DNA from: Megamerina dolium
Lineage: Eukaryota > Arthropoda > Insecta > Diptera > Megamerinidae
Length of the DNA stretch: 64,000 nucleotides
Direction of reading: 5' to 3'
Assembly (NCBI GenBank): GCA_963854835.1
Contig: OY978526.1
Coordinates: 17,276,368 to 17,340,367, forward strand
Position 1 is the stretch's first letter. Each line of letters begins with the position of its first letter. The notes under the pieces were generated by a model that ran no database searches, was not told the DNA's origin, and saw nothing but the letters and a program-made list of their open reading frames with translations. Made by a program: the position numbers and the translations under genes. Positions 48,603-58,554 of the stretch are shown in pieces.

Positions 48603-49336
48603 ATTCTGAATATAAATTCCCCGGGAGTTTATCCCTTTTCCCTTTCCTCCAATTCTAAACGAACTTCGAAATTGGGAATTTATTTGTGACACTTTAACAA
48701 TAAATCTAAATCAATCGATATAAAAATAATATAATTGTGCACAAACAATTAAAAAAATTATGTATAGCATAGCATTTAGATTGCTGGCAGAGGAGCAGGT
48801 GCAGGTGAAGCAACAACAAAGCTACGCGACGCGGCAAATCTGCTTGAACTGCTGGAAACTTTGTAATTATAAGAAGTTACTTTTATATTTGTTTATTATA
48901 TCAATTATTGATTTTCAAAGATGTGAAAAATATTGTAGGGCAAACAAGCCAAAATCTGTTCAGCTCCTCTCTGTTTTCTTTGTAGAAACCGCGTGCAATG
49001 TCCGGGTGCGATTGCATCGTGTTCAGTAGTATTACAAATTGAAATCTATTTGTTGTTTTTGACCTAAAAGTAAGAATAATGCTATAATAATATTTTTAAT
49101 AATTTTCAACGAAAAAAATTAATTAATTATATTTTTACATCCAACTCACTTGCATTTTAGGCGGAATAATTTTCAATAAACGTCATCACAATTTCCCTTT
49201 TATTTACATTCATAATGCCTACTTTTTTTGGGAAGAAATTCTCAATTTCGAAGTTCGTTTAGAATTGGAGGAAATTGAGAAGGGAAAAACTACCCGGGAA
49301 AAGGGGAAAAATTCCCGGGAAATTCTTATTCAGAAT
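48603..49336. mobile_element. Element with long terminal inverted repeats (~80-100 bp)
   Basis: The left arm 48603-48680 (ATTCTGAATATAAATTCCCC ... CCTCCAATTCTAAACGAACT ... ) is the imperfect inverse of 49237-49336. The right arm carries about 20 extra bases with a repeated CCCGGGAA-like motif. The roughly 560-bp interior includes an 89-codon open frame at 48760-49029 with CLNCWKLC near its middle, which I do not recognise. I did not find a clear target duplication, so the superfamily is unknown. Confidence 0.75.
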
Positions 49337-49344
49337 CGGGCTCT

Positions 49345-50391
49345 ATGAAATTGCCAACCCTTAATGATAAAACCTGAAATGGTTCGCCAGATGATGTACT
49401 CGAGTGTGAATATAGTTTCTAAAAAATTTCAAAGCTACTACTTATACTTATCACAAAGACGAATTGTAATTGGAACACAGAATAGAATAGTGTGAAATGA
49501 AGACACAAATCATTAACTCATTTTTGTCGAAATCATAAATATAAGTATGCAAACAAATGATTATGTTGAAAGATGTTTTTAAACATTTTTCAACAACGAA
49601 TTCGGGCAAGGCTGTTGGTGTCGATGTCAAGATGATGTAATTTATGCAGATAGAAATTTTGACAAATGAGCTATTGAAATTTTTGCATACGATGGTCAGT
49701 CACATGTATGTATATTATGTTAGGTACATGATGATTAATTTTGCTATGATCTAAAGATATGTATCTAAACTTTGACTTGGCGTTTGCGCTGAAAAATATT
49801 TGCCAGCTCGCTTAGTTGTCATTCAGTTGTATATACAATAATTTGTTGGTTTAATGATTGGCGCCAAGTATTGCATTATTTATATACACACAGATCCATA
49901 CTTATATACATACGATATATACATATAAGTTAATATATGTATATTAACTAGTGCATACAGTTGATTATTGTATTTTTAAAATTTTTTATGAAATTCTACA
50001 TAAATACAAGTATATATAAAATTTATGAGAAAAATGTAGTTACATACACTTATATTTATTTATCTCTGATTAAGTACATACTATCACAGATTTATTTATG
50101 TATTACTCATTATGGCTACTGTTTATTGCCTTATTGATTTGTGTTTATTTTTGGCGATTAAATAATATACAATATTTTGGTGTGTGGCAGTGCCTGCTGT
50201 CTGAATTGGTATTAGTTCCATTTCTATTATTATTATTATTTTTTTCTTTCTGTTATTTTAAAGTTATTATACTTCCGTTGTTCGCTGATTCGTTCATTTG
50301 TTCGTTTAGAGGTTAATCCACCCGCAAATATTTTGCATAAAAAACTACTCGTTTCACGAAAATGCAAAATATTATCATAACGATGATGATA

Positions 50392-50423
<32 letters not shown>

Positions 50424-51185
50424 AATGATGATCAAATGAAACCAGTTTATTTGCATATAATCATAGTATATATGCAAATGTTTTATCATTTCTAAGAAGA
50501 AAAATATTACAAAAGAATGCAGGTATAATAATATTAATAATAATGATAATAATACATAGATGCCATAATGGAACTGTAATGTTGCAACTAAAGCTGATGT
50601 TGGTTAGAATCATTTTGATTATGATTATGATACAAATAAATATATACTTATATGCAAATATAAATATAAATCTTTTTCGTAGTTGAATAGCAAAGACTCC
50701 TTACTATAACAGGATAACAGAGGATAATAGATTACATTGAAAAGCTTAAGCAGCAAACCAAAACAAAAACCTTTCATTGACTTGCAATTGTATTCATTTC
50801 AAATGTATTTGTGACATACTAATTGTTGTTGCCTTCTGCTGACTAATGAAACAATCAATTAAGCATGCCTGCTACCAACAAATATTGTTTAATAATATGT
50901 AGGTAGATATAATCAAAGACAAAGCTTAATGGTGACATTATGAATAATGTTCTCTCTTTTTTTTTTGTTTGTTGCGAATTATACAATATGTGTTATTTTT
51001 TGCCGCAACAATAATCACAGCAGTAGCAGCAGCAGCAACAACAACAACAACGACGACAAACAACAGACAAAAAAAGCCGAACACGCAAAATTTTATTATA
51101 GGCGAAATAATGAAATATGAAACTGCATTTGAATATGAAATAAATGATTGTGTCCCATTGTTGATGGCATTTGGCAAATGCAATT
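49345..51185. other. Intergenic DNA, microsatellite-rich
   Basis: Contains a (GAT)n run at about 50385-50430 and CAACAA/CAGCAG runs near 51015-51060. No supportable gene. Confidence 0.5.
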
Positions 51186-51193
51186 TGTGCCTG

Positions 51194-51229
51194 TATAAAA
51201 GATGTTTTAATTTGGTAGAGAATTCATTC
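51194..51229 (+). promoter_or_regulatory. Core promoter of Tweedle gene 5: TATA box and initiator
   Basis: TATAAAAG at 51194-51201 and TCATTC at 51224-51229, exactly 30 bp from TATA start to initiator start. Confidence 0.75.
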
Positions 51230-51315
51230 GAAATTCAACATTTCACCGTCCAAGTAGTAACATTATCATTAACGGAGTATTTTATCCTTTGAAAAATAAC
51301 AATTATTAATAGAAA

Positions 51316-52158
51316 ATGCGCGCCTTTATCGTATTGTGTGTGATTGCTGTTGCTAGTGCCGATAAATTGGGCTACAACTATCAGCCGGTCGGTCATTCCG
51401 ATTCGGGTCTATCGTTTGCGCCCGGTGGTATTGGTGGTGCCGATCTTGGTGGTAGTATTGGCGGTATTGATGGTGGACTAGGAGGCGGTGCAATTGGCTA
51501 TGGCGGTAGTGGCGGTGGAATAAGTGGTGGTATTGGCGGTTTCGGTGGTGGTGCCGGTGGTTTCGGAGGCGGTGCTGGCGGTTTCGGTGGCGGCGCCGGT
51601 GGTTTCGGCGGTGGTGCAGGTGGTGAATTAAATAAGGAATACTATTCGTTCTCTGCACCCGAAGGTGAATTTGATGATGCTGCCGGTGCTCAACAGGCTG
51701 CCAACTCTGTGAAGAAGAACCTTCGTGTTGTCTTCATTAAAGGACCCGAAAATCATGGTCTTGAGGATGCTCTACTCAATTTGGCTAAGGCTTCCGGCAA
51801 CGATAAGACCGCCATCTATGTGCTCAACAAACAAACCGACATTGGCGATCTGGCTAACAAATTCAATGCAGCACGTAACCAGAATCATCAACGTCCCGAT
51901 GTTCATTTCGTTAAATATCGTACTCCTGAAGATGCTGCAAATGCACAACATACCATTCAATCACAATACGATGCTTTGGGCGGATCATCTCAATCACACA
52001 ATGGTGGTGTTGCTCCAGTACTCAATTTTGCTTCACCATCTGCATCGTATGGCGGTATTGGTGGTGGCAGCTACGGTGGTGGCAGCTACGGTGGTGGTGT
52101 CGGAGCTACTTCTCCAAGCTCATCATATCTCCCACCTTCCCTTCGTCGTACCCGTTAA
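51316..52158 (+). CDS. Twdl: Tweedle cuticular protein 5 (DUF243), glycine-rich, intronless
   Basis: Predicted secreted cuticle protein of 280 residues. Signal peptide 1-15 (MRAFIVLCVIAVASA), then DKLGYNYQPVGHSDSG. Residues about 37-103 are glycine-rich, ending in four tandem GGFGGGA heptads (about 73-103). Core: NKEYYSFSAPEGEFDD (106-121), KKNLRVVFIKGPENHGLED, DKTAIYVLNKQTDIGDLANK, PDVHFVKYRTPEDAANAQ and GGVAPVLNFAS. A second short Gly/Tyr tract (GGGSYGGGSYGGG) precedes the terminal YLPPSLRRTR. There is no intron where genes 1, 3, 4 and 7 have one. The last ~430 coding bases match gene 1 without indels. AATAAA at 52239-52244. The start is fixed by the signal peptide. Confidence 0.95.
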   Translation: MRAFIVLCVIAVASADKLGYNYQPVGHSDSGLSFAPGGIGGADLGGSIGGIDGGLGGGAIGYGGSGGGISGGIGGFGGGAGGFGGGAGGFGGGAGGFGGGAGGELNKEYYSFSAPEGEFDDAAGAQQAANSVKKNLRVVFIKGPENHGLEDALLNLAKASGNDKTAIYVLNKQTDIGDLANKFNAARNQNHQRPDVHFVKYRTPEDAANAQHTIQSQYDALGGSSQSHNGGVAPVLNFASPSASYGGIGGGSYGGGSYGGGVGATSPSSSYLPPSLRRTR

Positions 52159-52330
52159 GAGAGCTGCTGCTACTGACTTTTGTTGAATTATGAATTGTTA
52201 TTGACTTGATGTATTATTTTAGTTTGTTTTTTTCTTCGAATAAATTTATGAGTATTATTATTATCATAAAAATGTCTTTTTCGAACAGCTGACTATATCG
52301 GTAGGTAGCTGAATAGGTCATGGAAGTATA

Positions 52331-52692
52331 AAAAAAAAAATAAATATCTGGCACTTATAATCCCCGAATGGCTCTTTGTTCGAGCTTCTCTTCCATTACT
52401 GATGTGAGTGTTAAATTTTGGACAGCATTAGAAGGCACTTACTTATTTTAGCCAGTTCCGAACGGCAGAACTCTTGCGACATCACTTTTTCTGAGCTTTG
52501 TCAGAGAGTTCTTTTAGAAGCTCTTACATGGCAAATTGTTACTGGTGGAAGAATTTGGAAATTGCTTGCCGACGGGAGGGTACCGTTCGAAAGAAAAATC
52601 TTTTCGATATTAAATTTGTTATGCTTCAGCCGGGGGTTGAACCCTCGACCTACAGATCAGAAGGCCAACAAACAAATCACTGAGCTACTATT
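52331..52692 (-). mobile_element. tRNA-derived SINE, full length, older copy
   Basis: Same family as 12.3 and 19.9 kb. On the minus strand it has a TAGTAGCTCAGTGATTTG-like head and a GGTTCAACCCCCGG-like B box, and ends in a T-rich ATTTATTTT tail. Flanks ATGGAAGTATA (52320-52330) and ATGAAAGTATA (52693-52703) fit an 11-bp target duplication with one change. Confidence 0.85.
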
Positions 52693-52709
52693 ATGAAAGT
52701 ATATGGATT

Positions 52710-53560
52710 ACAAATTCGTCAACTGAATGTCAAGGGCATTTTCAAGATGACAGCTAACTACACGAATCGATCACTGACGAATAATTTCTTTTTTCATTAC
52801 AAAATCTATTTTTCTTCTGCAATAGAGATTTCCATTGACAAAATTTGGTTGAAGATAGAACTACACCTAAGCCCTAGTAGGTAAGAAAAAGTGATATGTT
52901 CATATCTAAGGTCACTTGGGTGCCCTTTATGGTCTTCACTAACCTATTAAAAAAATTGCAGTTTTCGCCGCATCAAATAATATACTTTTAAAAATATTTT
53001 ACTCGAATAACTCGAAGTAAAATTATATGAAAATATGATGTGTCTACTGAAAAATGTATGCAATATGAGCAGCGAGGTATCAACTTATGACCATCGATGT
53101 TTACAACGACAGCATCTTAAAATACACGTTTTATTTGATTTTATATTGATCGCGCTTATCACTAGTCGTATGCATGTCATGTGTACATATGTAACTAATC
53201 ACAAATCGATGTGACCTAACAGATGACCTTCGGTATGTAAACCATTTCATTTCCTATTATGCAGATGATCTTATTTGAGTGCATGACATTCGTATGCGTC
53301 TCGTATGCGTCTGTTGGTCGCCTACGATAAAAAAATAGTTGTAAATTAGCATAACAAACGAAAAGAACGACGCTACTGGCAGAAGACTTCAGGTATGTTC
53401 GGTTTCGGTTATTACATGATTTGCATAAAACGAGTCGATTTTAATAACTCCATAAATTAATTAACACATTCCATGCATCGATGAAATCTCAATTCTCATT
53501 GCATCGAAGCAAACATGTTGTCATAGCTTACATAGGGCAGCAGTAGTCAATGGGCCTATT
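52710..53560. other. Intergenic DNA
   Basis: Spacer between a SINE and Tweedle gene 6. Nothing recognised. Confidence 0.5.
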
Positions 53561-53571
53561 GTGAAATACAA

Positions 53572-53607
53572 TATAAAAGCAGCACTAAATGATCTGTAAA
53601 ATCATTC
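53572..53607 (+). promoter_or_regulatory. Core promoter of Tweedle gene 6: TATA box and initiator
   Basis: TATAAAAG at 53572-53579 and TCATTC at 53602-53607, spacing 30 bp. Start codon 55 bp after the initiator. Confidence 0.75.
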
Positions 53608-53661
53608 TAGTTCGAAGCTTCAACTTAAGTTCAACAACTACTATACCCTAAACAATTAACT

Positions 53662-54288
53662 ATGCGTGCATTCATCGTATTGTGTTTGGTGGCCGTAGCC
53701 AGTGCTGATGTTGGTGGTTACAACTATCCAGCTGCTAGTGGAGGTGCCAACGCTTCACCATCCCTGCCAGCACCAGCTCCAGCACCAGCACCAGCACCAG
53801 CACCAGTTGAGACCAACAAGGAATTCTATAGCTACTCTGCACCCGATCATGAATTCGAAGATCCTCAAGCTGGCCAACACCCGACCAAGAATAATTTACG
53901 TGTTGTATTCATCAAGTCTCCGGAAAATAATGGCTTGGAAGATGCTGTCCTCAATTTGGCCAGACAAGAAGACAAGACCGCCATCTATGTGTTGCACAAA
54001 CAAGCCGACCTCAGTGGTTTGGCCAACAGATTGGCTCACCGTGCTCCCCAACGTCCAGAAGTTCACTTCGTCAAATACCGTACTCCACAAGATGCCGAGA
54101 ATGCTCAACGTAGCATCCAATCGCAATACGATTCTCTACCCGGATCATCTCATTCACACAATGGTGGTGTTGCTCCAGTCCTTAACTATGCTTCTCAGGC
54201 TCCAGTTGCTCCTGCTGCTCCAGTTAGTGCTCCAAGCGGTGCTTATTTGCCAGCATCCATCCTCCGTTTACGTCGCTTCCGTCACTAA
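53662..54288 (+). CDS. Twdl: Tweedle cuticular protein 6 (DUF243), Pro-Ala type, intronless
   Basis: Predicted secreted cuticle protein of 208 residues. Signal peptide 1-15 (MRAFIVLCLVAVASA), then a short SGGANASPSLP piece and a Pro-Ala dipeptide run (about 36-48) in place of the glycine tract. Core: NKEFYSYSAPDHEFED (52-67), KNNLRVVFIKSPENNGLEDA (76-95), DKTAIYVLHKQADLSGLANR (104-123), PEVHFVKYRTPQDAENAQ (132-149) and GGVAPVLNYAS. An Ala/Pro/Val linker leads to the basic end YLPASILRLRRFRH. The segment between the second and third blocks is shorter than in genes 3, 5 and 7. No intron. Codon choice favours C in third positions more than its neighbours, as in highly expressed genes. Downstream there are AATAAA-like sequences near 54413-54420. 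Confidence 0.95.
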   Translation: MRAFIVLCLVAVASADVGGYNYPAASGGANASPSLPAPAPAPAPAPAPVETNKEFYSYSAPDHEFEDPQAGQHPTKNNLRVVFIKSPENNGLEDAVLNLARQEDKTAIYVLHKQADLSGLANRLAHRAPQRPEVHFVKYRTPQDAENAQRSIQSQYDSLPGSSHSHNGGVAPVLNYASQAPVAPAAPVSAPSGAYLPASILRLRRFRH

Positions 54289-54329
54289 GGTCATCTGCTG
54301 CTGCTAATGTGTTGAACCTGTATCAGACT

Positions 54330-55660
54330 GAAATTGTTAATTGTTTATGTTGTTGATTAATGTTTAAACGAAATCGAAAAAAAAAAAATTATAAAAAAAA
54401 AAAATTTTAATATATAAATAAACGAAAACAGAAAAAAGAAATGATGAAAATTTGAAATTAATTTGTTTTGCATTGCCCTCAATTTTTGTTGTTTTCGGTG
54501 GTTTATTACTATAGCTGAGTTCACTTCAAGTTTAGCTGTGTTTGTGTGATTTGAAGTAAATCATAATTATTATTCTTCTTCTTCTTATTTTGAAGGGATT
54601 AAAATAAATGAAAAAAAACGAATTTTTTTTAAGCAGATAAAAATCAATAAAACATGCATAAGCATCATTTAAATCATACGACATATTGTATGAATTGACT
54701 TAAAAGGCTTCCAACAAATCATCTTCATCATCTTTGGTGGGTAAGATCAAGTTTTTATAATAGATTCAAATCGCATTTGTTTTCTATTGTTTAAAATGCT
54801 TTAATAATAATAATTAAAAGGGTAATAGCGATGTAGTCAAAGGTTAAATGTGTGTTTCTTTTTTTTTTTTTTTTGTAAATATTTATGACAGAGTTGAACA
54901 AAAGAAAAATAAACACAAGAAGACGCCAGCAGAAAAAAAAGAATAATCTGCTCGCTTAGTAACTTGATAAACTAATTAGTATTCAGATATTTAGATGTGG
55001 TAACCGAAAACAAGCACATAAACAACCATCAAGCTAACGCAACCGCATACCAAGAGCACCCACGAAAATGAGCTGTTCCACCATTATTAGCATAAAGTTA
55101 ATAAAGAGTTTTATGACAGAATTCTTTGTATTGAATTGAAATGAAAACAAAGACGAAAAATCGAAATGACCACTAGCAACAGTATTAAGTAGATTGATAA
55201 AAAAATTTACAAATATTCAAACAATGACTAGCTAAAACCGACTAAATGAGCAAGGTTGATAAGTTCGTAATAAATAGATAGATTTCAACAGTCGATATCA
55301 GCAAAACTATATTACTTCATTATGTAGGATTAATAAAAAGATTTTGAAGTTTGTGATTTTAAATTGAGCCAATCTTCGGAATTCAAAGAGCCACGCATGT
55401 ACTTGGGAGTCCCATGGTATACCTAAAAAGAATACGTATTGGGAATACTTTTCAAATGAAGTACTCCCTGTCTCGAGATATCGTGTCCTAAATGTTCAAG
55501 ATTTTCTTTTTGTACAGTTCATCATCATATGACAGCCAATATCGGGAGAAACGGTTGGGAATTTCCTCATGTCAAATATCAAGCGTCTTAGAAAATTGCA
55601 CTTTTGTTCGATTTTTCAAGATCCAATATCATATTTCTGCAATGGTTGTAATTTAAGATG
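54330..55660. other. Intergenic DNA
   Basis: AT-rich spacer with poly-A tracts. No gene recognised before a mariner remnant near 55.67 kb. Confidence 0.5.
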
Positions 55661-55850
55661 GATGACGCTTTCGCTGTTTCACCATGACAATGCGTTGACT
55701 CAGTTCCATGCTATTGCGATAGGTAAAATGGATGAATTTTTGGGGGGAAAAATTCTGCAGCAACCATCCTCTACTCTCGATTACTCTCGATTTAGCCCCT
55801 GCGACTTAATTTTATTTCGAGATATAAAACGAGGAGTTCGTTACTAAAAT
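55660..55850 (+). mobile_element. mariner transposase remnant
   Basis: The frame reads LFHHDNALTQFHAIAIGKMD and, after a short gap, SRFSPCDLILFRDIKRG. It covers the second (HHDNA) and third (PCDLILF) catalytic regions of a mariner-type transposase. The rest is unrecognisable and no terminal repeats were found. Confidence 0.68.
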
Positions 55851-55859
55851 TGTACACTT

Positions 55860-56165
55860 TAACAAATCGTATTATGCAGAATGTGGGACTTATTGTATTC
55901 AACTCAAAGGAGACTATATTGAAAAATAAATCAATAAATTGCTTCACTGTTGCATTTATCACAAACTTATCATACTGCACTCGTACAAACTAGTACATAC
56001 CATTAAATGCGTAAGCTTTTGCATGGTTCGTTTTGTATGCAAAATAGAACCAACGAACCAACACAAGAACTACAGGAAGTACAAAATTATGATACTAAAA
56101 TATGGATAAGCTGAACTTGAATATTAATAAAAATATTGAGCTAAGGAATTATAATTTTTTTTTTT
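55860..56165. other. Intergenic DNA
   Basis: Spacer upstream of Tweedle gene 7; nothing recognised. Confidence 0.45.
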
Positions 56166-56171
56166 TTTTCA

Positions 56172-56179
56172 TATAAATA
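56172..56179 (+). promoter_or_regulatory. TATA box of Tweedle gene 7
   Basis: TATAAATA 94 bp before the start codon. Confidence 0.65.
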
Positions 56180-56265
56180 GATAAGATCTGCACGAAGAAC
56201 AATATAGTAATTAACCAATAATATACTAATAAACATCTCCATAAAAAAAAAAGAAATACAGAAAT

Positions 56266-57169
56266 ATGAGAGCTTTCATAGTAAGTTAAAAAAAAAAGGA
56301 TTGATCATTTAGCATAAACTCTCACAATTATTTAATATCCACATTTCACTTTATAGGTATTGTGTTTAGTAGCTGTTGCTTCAGCCGATAAGCTCGGTTA
56401 CAATTACCAACCTGTTGGACACTCCGACTCAGGACTTTCCTTTGCACCAGGTGGTAGTGGTGGTATTGGAGGAATTGGTGGCGGTGTTGATCTTGGCGGA
56501 ATTGGCGGTGGCATTGGAGGACTCGGTGGTGGAAGTGGAGGACTTGGCGGTAGCGGCGGTGGTCTTGGTGGACTTGGTGGTGGTTTAGGTGGACTCGGTG
56601 GTAGCGGAGGTGGTCTTGGTGGTCTCGGCGGTAGCGGAGGTCTCGGTGGTGGTTCCGGCATCGGTGGTGGCGGCGATGGTGAATTGAACAAGGAATACTA
56701 CTCATTCACTGCACCCGAAGGTGAATTTGATGATGCTGCTGGTGCTCAACAGGCTGCCAACTCTGTGAAGAAGAACCTTCGTGTTGTCTTCATCAAGGGA
56801 CCCGAAAATAATGGTCTTGAGGATGCTCTACTCAATTTGGCTAAAGCTTCTGGTAACGATAAGACCGCCATCTATGTGCTCAACAAACAAACCGACATTG
56901 GTGACTTGGCTAACAAATTCAATGCAGCACGCAACCAGAACCATCAACGTCCCGATGTTCATTTCGTTAAATATCGTACTCCTGAAGATGCTGCTCATGC
57001 TCAGCAAGCTATTCAATCGCAATACGATCAGTTGGGTGGAACATCTCAGTCACACAATGGTGGTGTTGCTCCAGTTCTTAACTTTGCCTCTCAAGGTCAT
57101 TCGCATGCTCCAGCTGTTAATGTGCCTGGATCAACTTACTTGCCATCGTCCGTTTTCCGCCGTTATTAA
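56266..57169 (+). CDS. Twdl: Tweedle cuticular protein 7 (DUF243), glycine-rich, two exons
   Basis: Predicted secreted cuticle protein of 275 residues. Exon 1 is 56266-56280 (MRAFI) followed by GTAAGT; the intron is 76 bp, ending TTATAG; exon 2 is 56357-57169. Signal peptide 1-15 (MRAFIVLCLVAVASA), then DKLGYNYQPVGHSDSG. Residues about 37-114 are glycine-rich with GGLGG and GGSGG repeats. Core: NKEYYSFTAPEGEFDD (116-131), KKNLRVVFIKGPENNGLED, DKTAIYVLNKQTDIGDLANK, PDVHFVKYRTPEDAAHAQ and GGVAPVLNFAS, ending YLPSSVFRRY. It is most like gene 3, which lies 17 kb away on the other strand. AATAAA at 57267-57272. The proline-rich minus-strand frames here are the complement of the glycine codons. Confidence 0.95.
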
Positions 57170-57354
57170 ATTGTAAACAAATGACTGAATGAATTGTACC
57201 TGCTATGTATATGTTATGGAGTTGTTTATTCCAATATTGTTGATTTTTCTACACACTTTTAACGATAATAAATAAATATTTGCAAAATATTCACTTTAGA
57301 TTTTATTGATGTGCGTGTCAGTAACTACGCATCGTCATAGGGTCGCCCGAATAC

Positions 57355-58190
57355 TAAAAGGTGATATTTTAGCAACTTTCTTTTTAGCAACACTGTTTTT
57401 GACAGCTCAGCTGGTTTCGTGTAACATGTTACTGTCAGACTTGTTCAATTTGGTTTATAATGTAACCATGAATCGATTTACAAAGGAACAACGCTTTCAG
57501 ATTATTGAATTTTATTATGAAAATTCATGCTCGGTTAATAAAGTGTATTGGCACTTTTTTATGGGAAAATTGTGTTCAGCGACGAAACTCATTTCTGGTT
57601 GAATGGATACGTGAACAATCAAAATTGTCGTATTTGGTGTGAAGAGCAGCCAGAAGCATTGCAAGAACTGCCAATGCATCCCGAAAAAATGCACTGTTTG
57701 GTATGGATTATGGGCCGGTGGCATCATTGGACCGTACTTTTTCAAAGAAGACGAAGACAGGAATGTCACTGTGAATGGCGAGCGATACCGTGAGATGATT
57801 ACAAACTTTTTTTTTGCCCAAAATGGAAGAGCTAGACTTGGCCGAAATGTGGTTTCAACAAGACGGTTCCATATGCCACACAGCACACGAAACAATGACC
57901 CAATTGAGAGGCGAGTTCGGTGAACAGTTTATTTCAGTTTATTTAGACTATTTTTTGTGGAGCTATGTTAAGGCTCATGTCTATAGCGACAAAGCCGCAA
58001 CGGTCGACGCAGTGGAAGCCAATATTGGAGAATTAAATCGTGAAATACCGGCCGATATGATCATTTGAGGCGCAGCTGCATTCAACATTTACATGACTCA
58101 AATCGACTCAAATAAATATTTCGTACATTTCTCTAAATTTTATGTGTTTTTGTTGGCAATCAAATCCAGAGGCTCTTAAAAAATCACCAT
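57355..58190 (+). mobile_element. DD41D-type (rosa-like) mariner, internally deleted
   Basis: The ends carry GGTGATATTTTA (57360-57371) and its inverse TAAAAAATCACC (58177-58188), with one mismatch. The ORF starts at 57469 (MNRFTKEQRFQIIEFYYENS) and jumps after about 30 codons to GKIVFSDETHFWLNGYVN. It continues (with frame changes) through TVWYGLWAGGIIGPYFFKED, EMWFQQDGSICHTAHETM and LDYFLWSYVKAHVYSDKAAT. The middle of the N-terminal DNA-binding region is missing and about 16 residues just before the last catalytic aspartate are lost. It lies about 190 bp past the stop of Tweedle gene 7. Confidence 0.87.
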
Positions 58191-58194
58191 GTAG

Positions 58195-58485
58195 TACTTA
58201 CTCTCTAATATGTTACCTAAGTACTTGCACCGAAACAACGTATTAAGAAAATTGTATAAGTTGTTATTCTCCAAAAGAAAAGTTTAATATTTTTGATCAC
58301 AAATTTTGAACTACAAATAACAGCTTTACATTAAATCGTCATACCATAGATAGAAAGCTGTATTACTTAATTTCTCACGACAATGAACTACATTCTACAA
58401 AAGGAAATGCAAAGTGGTCGCGTGCTTATATGGAACGTGATTAGATGATATAGTGGAGCAACACCACAAAATATGAATAAATCGA
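58195..58485. other. Intergenic DNA
   Basis: Short AT-rich spacer; nothing recognised. Confidence 0.45.
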
Positions 58486-58490
58486 TTTTG

Positions 58491-58498
58491 TATAAAAA
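58491..58498 (+). promoter_or_regulatory. TATA box of Tweedle gene 8
   Basis: TATAAAAA 64 bp before the start codon. Confidence 0.6.
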
Positions 58499-58554
58499 TA
58501 TTGGCAAATTTCAAATTCGCTATCTGTAAGCCTTTACATCTACGTGATACAACA

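Noticed and set aside
50098..50316. Hydrophobic 72-codon frame
   Set aside because: Its hydrophobicity comes from T-rich DNA (TTA/TTT codons). No homology or gene signals recognised.
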